This document shows, in pieces, positions 46,863 to 56,932 of a stretch of DNA of 64,000 nucleotides. The first letter of the stretch is position 1, and every line of letters starts with the position of its first letter. The notes beneath the pieces are model-generated. The model saw only the letters and a list, made by a program, of their open reading frames with translations, searched no databases and was not told where the DNA came from. The translations under genes were made by a program, and so were the position numbers. Source of the DNA: Jackrogersella multiformis (Eukaryota > Ascomycota > Sordariomycetes > Xylariales > Hypoxylaceae); the NCBI GenBank assembly GCA_902806575.1, contig CADCXD010000018.1, forward strand, positions 1,922,001 through 1,986,000. The letters are read 5' to 3'.

Positions 46863-47614
46863 GGAAGGCTCGAGGCGGTGCCTTAGCTTCAAAAAGCTTC
46901 TCGCGGGTCTCTAATGGTTGCATTGTACGGCGTGAATGGTGTTTGGGGGGCTCGTCATTGTATTATACATGTAGGTAGGTAGTCGACTCCTATATTTCTA
47001 CCTAGACTATTTCAGGGTATTGTCACATAGCTTTGGTCGGCTCGGAAGCAGGCCTCGAATATTATATTTGAAAGATAAATCCATGGTCTTGTGAGCTTTT
47101 CATAAGTAAAGGGTGATCAATATATCAGAATTATAAGTTATTGATATTACTGAAGTAAGTTTCATTTTATATACCATTATTTACTGTTTATATTACAATT
47201 CAAATATGTTTTTATATTTCATATCCAACTCTTCCGTGTTTATATTTCCGGTCACTTATTAATGACAATCGTTCTTATAATCGAAGCTTCGCGTTTAAAG
47301 GTGTTGTTATCTTAGATTACTCGACATCATTTCTTTTTTCTACCCAGATATCTAACTTACAGCCCTAGTTTCCTATCCGAAAACATAGCAATCATAGTAT
47401 GAATAACGCGTCCTTTCAGCTATGTACCCAATAAAAGCAACCCAGGAATCTATCACCGACGCCCGGCTCGACATCCCACATCCCATATCCCGTATCCTAT
47501 TATTATCCAAAGGCTCCTTACGCAGTAAACCCCAAAATGAGAGAAATAAAAAAGGTCGAGGTAAAGACAAGGACGGGGAAATGGAAAGGGAAATGGAAAT
47601 GGAGGGCAAGACCA
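46863..47614. other. Intergenic between convergent genes, no gene seen
   Basis: AT-rich 3' spacer. A GTAGGTAGGTAG motif lies near 46971. No coding signal. Confidence 0.6.
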
Positions 47615-48987
47615 CTACGGCAGCTGGTACACGCGGCGGCCGCTGTACCGGTTGACCTCCTCGGGGGAGAGCGGGTCGTCGGAGTCGTAGCGGCGGAAGC
47701 GGCAGGCGTCGGTGGCGCACTTGTACCAGAGGGTGTCGGGGTGCTGGGCGCGCTCGCCGGCGATGTCCTCGCGCGCCGGGTGCCCGCACCAGCACCGCGG
47801 CCACGCCCGGTCCCCCGGCCGCAAACCCCCGTTGTGGCCCGCCGCCCAGAACAGCCGCGAGTCCGCCCAACAGATGAAGCTCCCGTAGCCCGGACACTGC
47901 AGCGCGGCGGTAAGTAAGGGGTTAGTCGGTGGCGAGGCTGGGGGGGAAGGGGAAGGGGGAAGGAAAGGGAGAGAGGGGTGTCACGTACGTCACGGCATTT
48001 ATAATACAGCCTCTCCTGGTTGCGGCTGGACGTCGAGGTTTCAATCTCGATCACGACGTGGTCGCGCCTCTTGTTGGGGCAGCGGAGGGCCGGGCGGTCG
48101 GGAAACTCCGGGTGGACGAAGGGGCCGCGCGGAAGGAGGGGCGAGGGCGTAGAGGAGCGGTAGAAGGGGATCGGGGACAGGTCGATTTCCGGGGAGCCTC
48201 GCCGCTTCTTGGGCGAGAACACGAATTTGTCGTCTTCGTCCTCCTCGTCCTCGTCCTCGTTCTTAATGAGAGAGGGATATTCGATCGGAGATGACCGGCC
48301 GTTGTCGTGGTCTCGAGGCTCCTCCTTGATAGCAACGGTGGCTTCGGGCGAGTCGTCGCGGCGCTTGCGTTTTGATGGGCTGCTGCTAGGGGTGCTGCTG
48401 CTGATGCCTACTGCGGCGGCTGTTATCTCGGGTTCTAGGGTTGTGGACTGCTCGGTGTGGGAAGTGCTGCTGCTAGCTTCTCCTGTTGCTGCTGTTGTTG
48501 CTGTTGTTGCTGTTGTTGTTGTTGCTGTTGCTGTTGTTGCCGTTGCTGCTGATGTTGTTGCTGCTGATGTTGTTGCTGCTGATGTTGTTGCTGCTGATGT
48601 TGTTGCTGCTGATGTTGTTGCTGCTAATGATGTTGTTGCTGATGTTGTTGCTGTTGATGTTGTTGCTGTTGCTCCTCCTCCATATGGTTCAACGACTTCG
48701 ATTTCGACTCTACTCCTCGAAACCACCCTCGGCGAAGGGGAGCGACATGGCCCCTTGCCTTTGAATATCGCCGGCGGCCCTGGGAGCTCCTGGATTTCAT
48801 CGGCAGGACGTTCTTCAAGCTCCGGCGTCGCTTCTCTTGACAAGCTGAGGGTCCTAGATCTCTCGCGCTCGCTAGCATATTTTTCAGCTTGGTGTGTAGC
48901 GGACGATGTTGAAGCTAGCACTGGTTCAGCAGACGGCTCTCTCGACGGCAAAGTTAAGTCGATGACCTCATGCTCCCGAGCCGCCAT
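47615..48987 (-). CDS. Double GRF-type zinc-finger protein with SIM-like N-terminus and Thr/Ser/Ala tract
   Basis: Exons 48987-47989 and 47896-47615 (92-nt intron, phase 0) give 426 residues. The Met at 48987 has a better start context (A at -3, G at +4) and opens with EVIDLTL, a SUMO-interaction-like motif; an in-frame ATG at 49050 would add 21 residues. The middle is disordered: a TTSAA tandem, acidic stretches (NEDEDEEDEDD) and basic SPSKRKRR and SPKKRR clusters that look nuclear. The splice joins LYYKC-RD-CPGYGSFICWAD, completing a first GRF zinc finger (CP...YYKC...C...FICWAD). A second follows as CWCGHPARED...LWYKCATDACRFRRYD. GRF fingers bind single-stranded nucleic acid in APE2, TOP3A and NEIL3, so a role in DNA repair or topology is plausible but unproven. 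Confidence 0.78.
48482..48672. repeat. GTTGCTGCTGAT-type coding microsatellite
   Basis: On the + strand GTTGCTGCTGAT recurs in tandem between about 48539 and 48655, flanked by GTTGCTGTT variants. On the coding minus strand it specifies the TTSAA/ATT tract of the GRF protein. It keeps the trinucleotide phase, so length changes stay in frame. Confidence 0.8.
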
Positions 48988-49050
48988 CGTGTCAAGACGT
49001 ATGACGATCGTGCCCCTAAAGAGTTTGCGAATGAGGGTCTTGATCGGCAT

Positions 49051-51501
49051 CGCGGTAGTTTCGACAGAGAAAACGACTTACATGACAGATAAAGGGAGAG
49101 TTAGGCAGATGTCAAGACTGCGGAAAGGTATAGTTTTAATTTCTTCCATGTGAGATAAAGGGGGGTAGGGGAGAGATGCCCCGACTCTCAAAGTGTCGCG
49201 CATCCGCCCATCCTTACATACATATCTTAATCTCCACAGGCCGCGGAGCCCAGACTTCCCTCTTCCGAATTACTCTTCAGTTCGCGCGGTTTGCGACTAC
49301 TACCTGTGCTGTTTGCCTTGCTGGCCGCCCGCCTGTGCGCCTTGCCTACCACCCTGCCACCCTCGCAGACGAAGCCCAAAACCATGCCTCAGCCGTCGTC
49401 CGGGGTGCGGCCTTAGCTCGCTGCGAGTGCGCTTAGGGCTACACGGCCATTGGCTACGTCGCGCGTCGTCCGGGTTGGAAATTTGGTTCGAACGCCACAG
49501 CTGAAAACTAGGCTGCGGGATAATCCGCTAATCCGCCATGGGGTGATCGCCCGTTGGTCTGCCGCTCCCGCACACGTCACGCACGTCTTTTCGGAGGTTA
49601 GCAGGCTGGCAGGTTGACCCGTTGTAGATATGGAAATACCTCCCCATGCACTTGCAACCGTTCGGGATCGTCGGATGCATGCTAGTGGCGTAGTGGCGAC
49701 CACCCCTTTCCCTTTGAGGGGGGAGCGGAACAAAGCCGTGGGTTTATATAGTACCATCACTGCGTCCATTGTAAGAGACTTTCTGCTTAGACGAATCAGC
49801 CTTGGGCATGATTCGGAACTAGTCATAAGGCACTGGTTGAATTCTTTGCTGGCGAGCGATACGCCGACACTGTACTTTTGCTAGTCTTCCTGCTCCGCGG
49901 CTGGCCTGGTTCGTGAACAGGGATGAATGACAGCCACCACCAAGTTCAGGGGACACACTTTCGATCAGAAGATAATTCAAGTATATACTATCCCCTTAGA
50001 GTGACGGTTTAGATAAGGCAAGTTACCTAGGTAGTAACCACGAATGTTATCTACGTCCACAAATATGACATTTATGTACCTATATTACTACATTATTAAG
50101 AAGCTAGTTTCTCACAGGGTAATAGGGACTATTAAATATGTACTTATCCGTTCAGGTTTTAGCAACTGTATTCGAGCCAGCTCTATAAATGCAGTTAACG
50201 TTAATGTAAAAGCGTGGTTAATTGAATAATTTCATGGCCTTTCCGTTAGTCATCATGGCGTTTAATAGTTACAAGTCGCTTGTATCGCATTAGGTCATAA
50301 GAATGCTATAGACCTTGCAACCGTCGAATCCTTCATTTTATTAAATTATTCCCAGATGTTCCTAGAAGTAAGTATGTGTGTTGGGAGCAGAGTCATAGCC
50401 AGCTGCCATAGGCACAAGGGGAAAGTGACAAGGCCAATGACACTCCCCTGAAATACGCACGATGAGTCAGCAATACCACCATATGCGTTCATCAATACTA
50501 CCTAATTCTCTTCCATATAAGACACCATACTTGATAAAGGGTATTCAGTCATCATGATTTTCGGCCACTTACCTAATGGTGGATGCCTTATGAAGTTGAA
50601 TTAAGGTGATTACCTAGGTACCTACCTGGTAGTTGGTAACCGTCGAGGTCAAGAAGTGGAGACAACCCGGACCCAATGGTAACCTCATCCACTTAGGAGG
50701 TTATAGTAGGAGCTTTTAGTTGTATAAGGAAGCCTTCGTATTAGATGGAGTTAGACGTTAATAGGTACTTTTCTACTTTATATTACTACCAACAAAATTA
50801 GTTCTTGCTTATCAAACCGATTGGGTTGTTCTCATATATGGACCTAGCTGGTATAACCCATTTTCAGATTGTTCAATGGCAAATTTAGCAATCATACGTA
50901 TGAGGTAGGCATATGATTTTATCTCCCACGAGTCTTTCTTATAACAGGCTTATTTAAATGTATATTGCCTTTATTTTAATCAATGTCTTTCTCAAGTGAT
51001 AGGCAAAATTTTAGTCCAAGTTGTCTCCTGGGTACTTACTACGCCGCAATTAACTTCGTGTTAGTTCTATAATTAAATCCGGGGTTTGACATAATAGGGA
51101 TTTACAATGAGAAAATAGGGGTTTGCTAGCGTCAGCATAGGCGGCTTACGTCAGACCCAAGCAACCGGCTTCATGAAATAACCAACGATAGTACGCCAAC
51201 AAGATATATGTCAGATCTTAGATTCATGCGTTTACGAGGCTCAGATATATATACCTGGTAGATGGGTACACGGTGAGCCAATAATCGATGTTGGTCTAGG
51301 TACCTAGGTAGGTATGTTAGTAAGGACCCTGCTGGCCCAAATTGAGAACCTGGTAGGTCGGATCCGAACAGTCGGTGTCTCGATTTCTTTGTTTAAAATA
51401 CTTCCATGTTCCTCGTTACTTTTGTCAAGGTATGAAAAAGAGTACCTTCTGAACTTCCATCCAAAAGATCCTTGGAAAAGAGACCTGTGAGCGACGAGGG
51501 C
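49051..51501. other. Long intergenic region, no gene seen
   Basis: About 2.4 kb upstream of two genes. ORFs at 49413-49826 (-) and 50044-50229 (+) lack family features. CCTAGG motifs lie near 50025, 50612-50632 and 51296-51313. Confidence 0.55.
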
Positions 51502-52269
51502 ATGATGCATTCCTCCCAGTTTATGTTTATTCCGGCGGAGGTGCGAATGATGATCTACGCTTACCTCTTCGACGACGGCGGAAACAGGCAACTGCGAATA
51601 CAAAATGCCGGGTTGAGCAAGCTACCGAAGACGGAGGGCAGAGTGCGGAGCAGATATTACGTGCTGGAGCGTTCGATCCACCGTCGCTGCTGCGAGACGA
51701 CATACCGGCTCGACACGGAAGGCGTCAGCTTCTGCGCCTCGGTCATGCAGGTCAATAAGAAGATGTACGAAGAGACGTCGTACCTGGTCTACGGCGGACA
51801 TACGTTCGACTTCGGGAGCCATATAGAGGCCGTTGAACCCTTCCTCTCGGACCTGACACCGCCCAGCCGCCAGCTCATCAGGGAGATAACAATATACAAG
51901 CGAGGTCCGGTGCCACCCTACGACAACGACCGTGGCGAGTGGAAGAATGTGTGCCGCTTCCTGCAAGACCACGGGTCTATCAGAAAGCTACGGTTGGTCG
52001 TGGAGGGCGGCCGACCCAGCATGACCTGGGAAGGGCCGAAGGAATTTACGGCCGCTGATCTAAAACTTCTGTTTGATATCAAGCACGAGAGCCTGGACTG
52101 GGTTGGGGATCTAGCTCGGGTGAAGGGAATCGAGGAATTGGAAATACTACCGGACATACACTATTGCCCGCCGCCGTCGTCGACGAACATGATCATATTC
52201 GCAGCGCTCTCGGCTTCTATCGAAAGAGGTTTGGACGAGTTCCTCAGAACGCAACTGCGTTTATCATGA
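51502..52269 (+). CDS. DUF7730/F-box-like fungal protein of unknown function
   Basis: A 255-residue intronless frame from the ATG at 51502. Upstream codons to 51472 lack an ATG, so an additional 5' exon cannot be excluded. FMFIPAEVRMMIYAYLF near the N-terminus resembles the F-box-like (LPxEVRxxIYxYL) opening of a very large fungal family. The middle has SVMQVNKKMYEETSYLVYGGHTFDFG, the family's second conserved block (Q-x-N-K-x-x-x-E-T-S-x-x-x-Y-G). The C-terminal half predicts alternating strands and helices, as in LRR-like folds. Family members are often expanded and non-essential. No function can be assigned. Confidence 0.75.
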   Translation: MMHSSQFMFIPAEVRMMIYAYLFDDGGNRQLRIQNAGLSKLPKTEGRVRSRYYVLERSIHRRCCETTYRLDTEGVSFCASVMQVNKKMYEETSYLVYGGHTFDFGSHIEAVEPFLSDLTPPSRQLIREITIYKRGPVPPYDNDRGEWKNVCRFLQDHGSIRKLRLVVEGGRPSMTWEGPKEFTAADLKLLFDIKHESLDWVGDLARVKGIEELEILPDIHYCPPPSSTNMIIFAALSASIERGLDEFLRTQLRLS

Positions 52270-52720
52270 GTTTGGGGGGCGGTGTGGCGTGATGATGATG
52301 AGTTTGTTTACGTCCGAGAGGACGTATGTATCTACCTAATTTACCTAGGTATATACATCAGAGCGTTTCATAATGCAAAGGACATCCAGAGTACCCCGAG
52401 GGGCATAGCTGGAGTGAACATTTTCTATTCGCATTATATTATAGACAGTGAGATTTTTAGAAACCTATATGTTGAACACTTTGTTAGAAGTTTTTGCAGG
52501 TCAATGTAGCCGGAACCAGTGAACGAATATCTTCGAATTCATGTGTTTATATCAAGGCATAAAACACCGCATATAATCATACTACTTCTAAGCTAACAGT
52601 TTTCACATTCCATAACTGCAAACAAGGCCACCGCTACTAGTTTCTCATCAAGTTTTCATCACCATCCAGCCTTCTTCCTTGTTCCCCTCCTTACTACCAC
52701 CCCTTTTCATCTATATGTCC
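52270..52720. other. Intergenic between convergent genes, no gene seen
   Basis: 3' spacer with a TTTACCTAGGTATA motif near 52340. No gene. Confidence 0.55.
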
Positions 52721-54112
52721 CTACTGTACTGTAATAGGTATCACCCGGTCATCTTCCGTCAGGACGTAGGTCTCAGCGAACGTCTCCAGAAGAATCAGAG
52801 GAGGCATTAAGTCCACCTTCTCTGCGTCCCACCGCTGCTGACGCCAGAAAGAGGTCATGGTGAAAAAGTCAGGGTTATCACGAACCCTCGGGGGTTGCGA
52901 CCAATGACGCTCGCCAAAACGCAGCAGATCAAAGATCCAGCAGGCACGTGGTGCAGAATCTGAGTCTGTATACTTCTCTACATCTTTGACGAAGAGCGAA
53001 TACGCCTCGGAACCGTCATCGGCATTTGTCTTCTTCAGCCATATGTTCTTGTATTCGGGCACGATGCGATGGGGACCATTTGATTGTCGAATGGACCTGC
53101 AGCGACTTGGAGAGAGAAGTTCTGGATTCTGTAGAAGTCGCACCGCAATGTCCAAAGGCCTTGTTGTGCGTCTTCTCGGGAATCTGCGTGGTATACCCGT
53201 ATCCAACCATAAATTCTCTAAGGCCTCAAGACCTGCTTGAAGGACAAGGACTTCGCCGATATGCTCCCTGTCAAGGTTTGTCACTGGAAGTATGGATTGT
53301 GATACCTTTCGTAATTCTGTTAAACCTAGGTAGTCAGCAGTGAAGGTGTATGTGATCCCTGAAGTTTGAGACGTACCAATCAAGCAAAGGTGACGTAACT
53401 TTCGTTGAAGTTCGAGGTACTGGCAGAACTCCCAAGGCGCAAAACACACCCAGAAGATTTCCCAGTCTGCATCTCGGTTAACTAATTCGACTGGATCATA
53501 CCTTACGGGAAGTAGAATGCTGACTATCTCAGTTACGTAGAGCATCTTCATGACCCTATACTTCTCAAGGTCGTTCAGGCGGCGGTTGTATGGCGTATGG
53601 CGAAAACTAAACCCTGTGCCGCTGGGCACGGAAATGATGAAGAGAGATAAGTAGTCCATCCAGAAAGCAACACAGGCATGGAAAGATCTCAGCTCAAGAG
53701 CTTTCTCAAGAGTAAAGTAGCTGGGAGGTACGCGTAACTTGTTTGCTTGGCCTACCAGGTGGTTATTGCAGAAATAGGTGAGGTTAAGTCTGTAGCTTAT
53801 TGGGTCAACGAAAGTGTTGAAAGGTCGCGTTGGCTTCCACCCAGCTCTGGCTGCTTCAAGTCGTGCCACAGCGACAGGGAGGTGGCCGTCGAGTTCTCTG
53901 CTGAGAATTTCTTTTAGGACACTTCCCTGGTCGACTTGGTTGTCGTGAAAGGCACGAAAGGCGCTAGGGGAAGCCTTGTGCAAGGACATCAGGGACTTGA
54001 TATCTGGTAGCTGTCGCATGATCTCAAGTTCAACATCGACCGGGAGGTCCTCGATGCGTGAGCTTTCAGCTCGTGAGTTACTTTTGGATTTTTTCTTGAA
54101 AGACGCCATCAT
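52721..54112 (-). CDS. F-box-like fungal protein of unknown function
   Basis: 463 residues in one open frame. Residues 20-45 (IEDLPVDVELEIMRQLPDIKSLMSL) form an F-box, the Skp1-binding module of SCF ubiquitin ligases. The remainder is helical with no recognised substrate-binding repeat. A basic stretch (FKKKSKSNSR) precedes the F-box. Within the frame a 51-nt segment near 53340-53390 starts GTACGT and ends CTACCTAG on the coding strand, and its removal keeps the frame, so an optional intron is possible. The protein would be about 446 residues if it is always spliced. The target is unknown. Confidence 0.75.
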   Translation of the reverse strand: MMASFKKKSKSNSRAESSRIEDLPVDVELEIMRQLPDIKSLMSLHKASPSAFRAFHDNQVDQGSVLKEILSRELDGHLPVAVARLEAARAGWKPTRPFNTFVDPISYRLNLTYFCNNHLVGQANKLRVPPSYFTLEKALELRSFHACVAFWMDYLSLFIISVPSGTGFSFRHTPYNRRLNDLEKYRVMKMLYVTEIVSILLPVRYDPVELVNRDADWEIFWVCFAPWEFCQYLELQRKLRHLCLIGTSQTSGITYTFTADYLGLTELRKVSQSILPVTNLDREHIGEVLVLQAGLEALENLWLDTGIPRRFPRRRTTRPLDIAVRLLQNPELLSPSRCRSIRQSNGPHRIVPEYKNIWLKKTNADDGSEAYSLFVKDVEKYTDSDSAPRACWIFDLLRFGERHWSQPPRVRDNPDFFTMTSFWRQQRWDAEKVDLMPPLILLETFAETYVLTEDDRVIPITVQ

Positions 54113-56092
54113 GAACAGGACCTGTGTAGAATAAGTGAGCGATCATCGAGTGGTAATAGGGCAAACCAAACACACCCTAGGTAAGTACCTAGGCTTGTAG
54201 GTGGTAGGTGTGTAGGGAAGGATCAGTTCCTTATGCGGATTTCTCCTTCACGTCGGTACACACTTAAGATAAGAAAAGAGGAATGAATAGATATCGTGGC
54301 TTCTTTCTTCGGCTGCTTCCCTTATGTGTATGGTGTATGGTGTATGATACGATCAAGAGAAGAAGGCGGCAATGGTAGGTGTAAATAAAAGGATGACGAG
54401 GATTGAATAAATCTTGAAGGTTTAGAAAAAGGAGAAACAAATAGATAGTGTGTCAATAAGTCTGTTCAACCCGATATGAGTCATGTATGTATGAGTATTG
54501 GGAAAGATAGGATGAATGTCAAAGGCAGAGGGTAGACTTGTACGTTGCAGAGTTCTCGACGAGGCAAAAGACAAAGTAGTTTGATAGATATATCTTCTAG
54601 TATTTTCGATATGTTCACATGCGTAATCTTGAAGAAGAGTTATCTGCAAGAAATTGACTCGTTGTTGATTGTTCCAGAATCATCGGCTTCGTGTTTATGA
54701 AAATTGGAGTTTGGCTCAACCAAAAACCTTTGGCGGTTTCACGACAGCTGGCGATGAGGTGTTTCTTGAAAGTTGAGAGAATTCTTTTGTCAGGTTTTTC
54801 TTCAGATGATCACAAAATAGTAAAAAGTGTTGTTAAAGTCTAGGCCACTGGGTTATGTGAGTCGATATTTATCTGCTAATGGTTAATGGTGAGTCTACTT
54901 CGACTAGGTAACCTAGGTTAGTCATGATGGTTATGATGATATTCCATTGTGTGACTTACCTACTTGGGAAAACAGGGCCTATCAGGTATCAAATTACATG
55001 ATTAAAGTTCATGAAGACGAATAATACTTATCATACGCACCTAAGTACTTTATCAACTGTCGTAATATCGTAGTACTGTGGAGTCATATTAATAGATAAG
55101 ATGGTACTTGCTAATGTTGGTTCTTATTTTCTAATATAACTTTGAAGGTAGGTGCCTACTTAGGTAAATACCTGCATGAGTACAGATGATCAAGATACAT
55201 TAGCTACCTAGGGTAGTTACTTCGACGTTGCAACTAAAGTCTTCAATGGAAGGTTCAAGGGGCAAAGCTCAGACCAACTACATATAGTGGATCACGTAGA
55301 GCGGCCGATGCTTCTATTAGCTACCTACCTACCTAGGTATGTCGAAGAGTAATATGAAGGTAAAACATAGCTGTTGTGATGACTTGAAATGTTGTTGTAT
55401 TTCTTAGGGTTTAACTTTATCTTCAAAACACTCCACCCATTGATTATATAATAGCCCCATAATAGCCCCTGTACCTGCCTAGGTACCTAGGTACCTTGTA
55501 TATAATGTACCACACTTTAACTCGATAAAAATTAAATAACCCCCTCCTCTCCCTTTCTCCCTTTCTTTCCATTTCTCTCCCTTTTTCTTTTTCTATACTA
55601 TATATAGTTGTCCACGATGTAATCTACTGGCTTGAGCTTAACCTCGCCATTCATTGGGCGGGGGATAACTAATATTTAACAAACTCCAGGATCACTTCAT
55701 AATCTCTGCGAGTCTGTCTAAAAAAAGGTCAACCACGAAAAGGTGACCCGGCTCGACCTCGGCTTAGCCTCGATCATGGTAACGATGCAATTCCCAATCC
55801 AGCCACAGCTCAACTTGGGCGTGGGCCGAGCCCTCGCAACTAGCCTCCCCGCAGTTAATTGAGCTACCTACCTGGTACCTAGCGAGATACCAATAGCGCT
55901 ACGTTGTTTGTCTACCTACCTAGGTAGGTACCCAGGTATTGATAAAGGCACCTAAGCAGGTATCACTGTAGTGAGATGCGGTCACACTTCCAAATGTCAG
56001 GGACCTCGATTTATGATGCTTCCCGTACGAAATTCTAGTAGTCTCCCCATCGTCCTCACAACCTAGGTCCTAGGCATATTGGGAAGTCAATC
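54113..56092. other. Long intergenic region with palindrome motifs, no gene seen
   Basis: About 2 kb. TACCTACCTACCTAGGTATG is at 55320-55340, CCTGCCTAGGTACCTAGGTACC at 55473-55495, and a CT-rich tract at 55540-55595. A larger palindrome cluster lies at 55862-55940. No gene is supported. Confidence 0.6.
55862..55940. repeat. CCTAGG/TACCTA palindrome cluster
   Basis: Contains AGCTACCTACCTGGTACCTAG and then CTACCTACCTAGGTAGGTAC with CCAGGTATTG, in intergenic DNA. Confidence 0.7.
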
Positions 56093-56760
56093 ATGTCAAC
56101 ACATTGGTACAACCTCACAGCGACGTCTGGCAAGTGTCTACGGCGAATACTTCCAAGACTTGATACGATGGACTCATCAACCTCAACCTCAACCTTATCG
56201 CCAGAACGCTGCGCGGACTTGCACAATCAGCTCCTCGCAAAGGCAACCGAGCACAGCCTAGTAAATGTACAATCGAACAAACTCTTTCAGCTCGCTTTTT
56301 GTATATAGCGCCTGAATTCGCTGAAGTCCCCTCTCTGGACGATGTACCGTGGTACCGCTTTTTACGCCTGCTAGATACCACGCCACCGGTTGCGAACGGA
56401 GGCGTAGATCTGCTGGCTCCGTTCATGTATCAGCCAGACCCAAGGACCTTCTAGACCGACCATTGCCCGACACAGGCAACTCGGACCTGGTGCGTTTCGT
56501 CGCCAGCTCCGGACTCTGCAGCGCTTGCGAGTTTCGATCTCCGTGTCGATGGGGTCCGCCTAGAGAATCTCAACTTGCCGAAGTCTTTGACCTTTGGATG
56601 GCTTTGGTCGAAAATGGTACATGGACGATTGATGCAAATGGCGTTTCTACTGATCACGCTTGGTTTACTGCATACACGTCTGTGGCTAAGCCACCGCCCA
56701 TCGTACAATCTAGCAGAATATATAATTCAATTTGGTAGCTATTTTTTTCTTTTACGATGA
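56093..56760 (+). pseudogene. Possible decayed coding region, unidentified
   Basis: Three protein-like segments occur in sequence but in different frames or across a stop. SPERCADLHNQLLAKATEHS lies near 56196-56260. PEFAEVPSLDDVPWYRFLRLL lies near 56310-56372, closed by TAG at 56451-56453. FDLRVDGVRLENLNLPKSL lies near 56533-56590, in the same frame as the second segment. The amino-acid composition looks coded rather than random, but I recognise no family, and no splice pattern of ordinary intron size joins the pieces. It may be a decayed gene or a misread gene with unusual introns. Confidence 0.3.
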
Positions 56761-56932
56761 TCCTTTCGGTTCTCCATCTACAGAACGCCTCGATATCTCA
56801 CGCCATTGTTACTTAACCCCGTCCTAGTCTCATGAATCATGATGATAAATATGCGCCCGAATAATAGTTCGTCTTTGAATTTGGCCGTAGAGTGGCTCGT
56901 TAGTAGGTTTCTTCAACAAGAAGGAAGGTCGG

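Noticed and set aside
48209..49153. A 314-codon + strand ORF rich in Val/Ala
   Set aside because: Antisense to the microsatellite of the GRF gene; its composition is that of the repeat.
49413..49826. A 137-codon minus-strand ORF
   Set aside because: No motif, hydrophobic pattern or codon signal distinguishes it from chance in a moderately GC-rich intergenic stretch.
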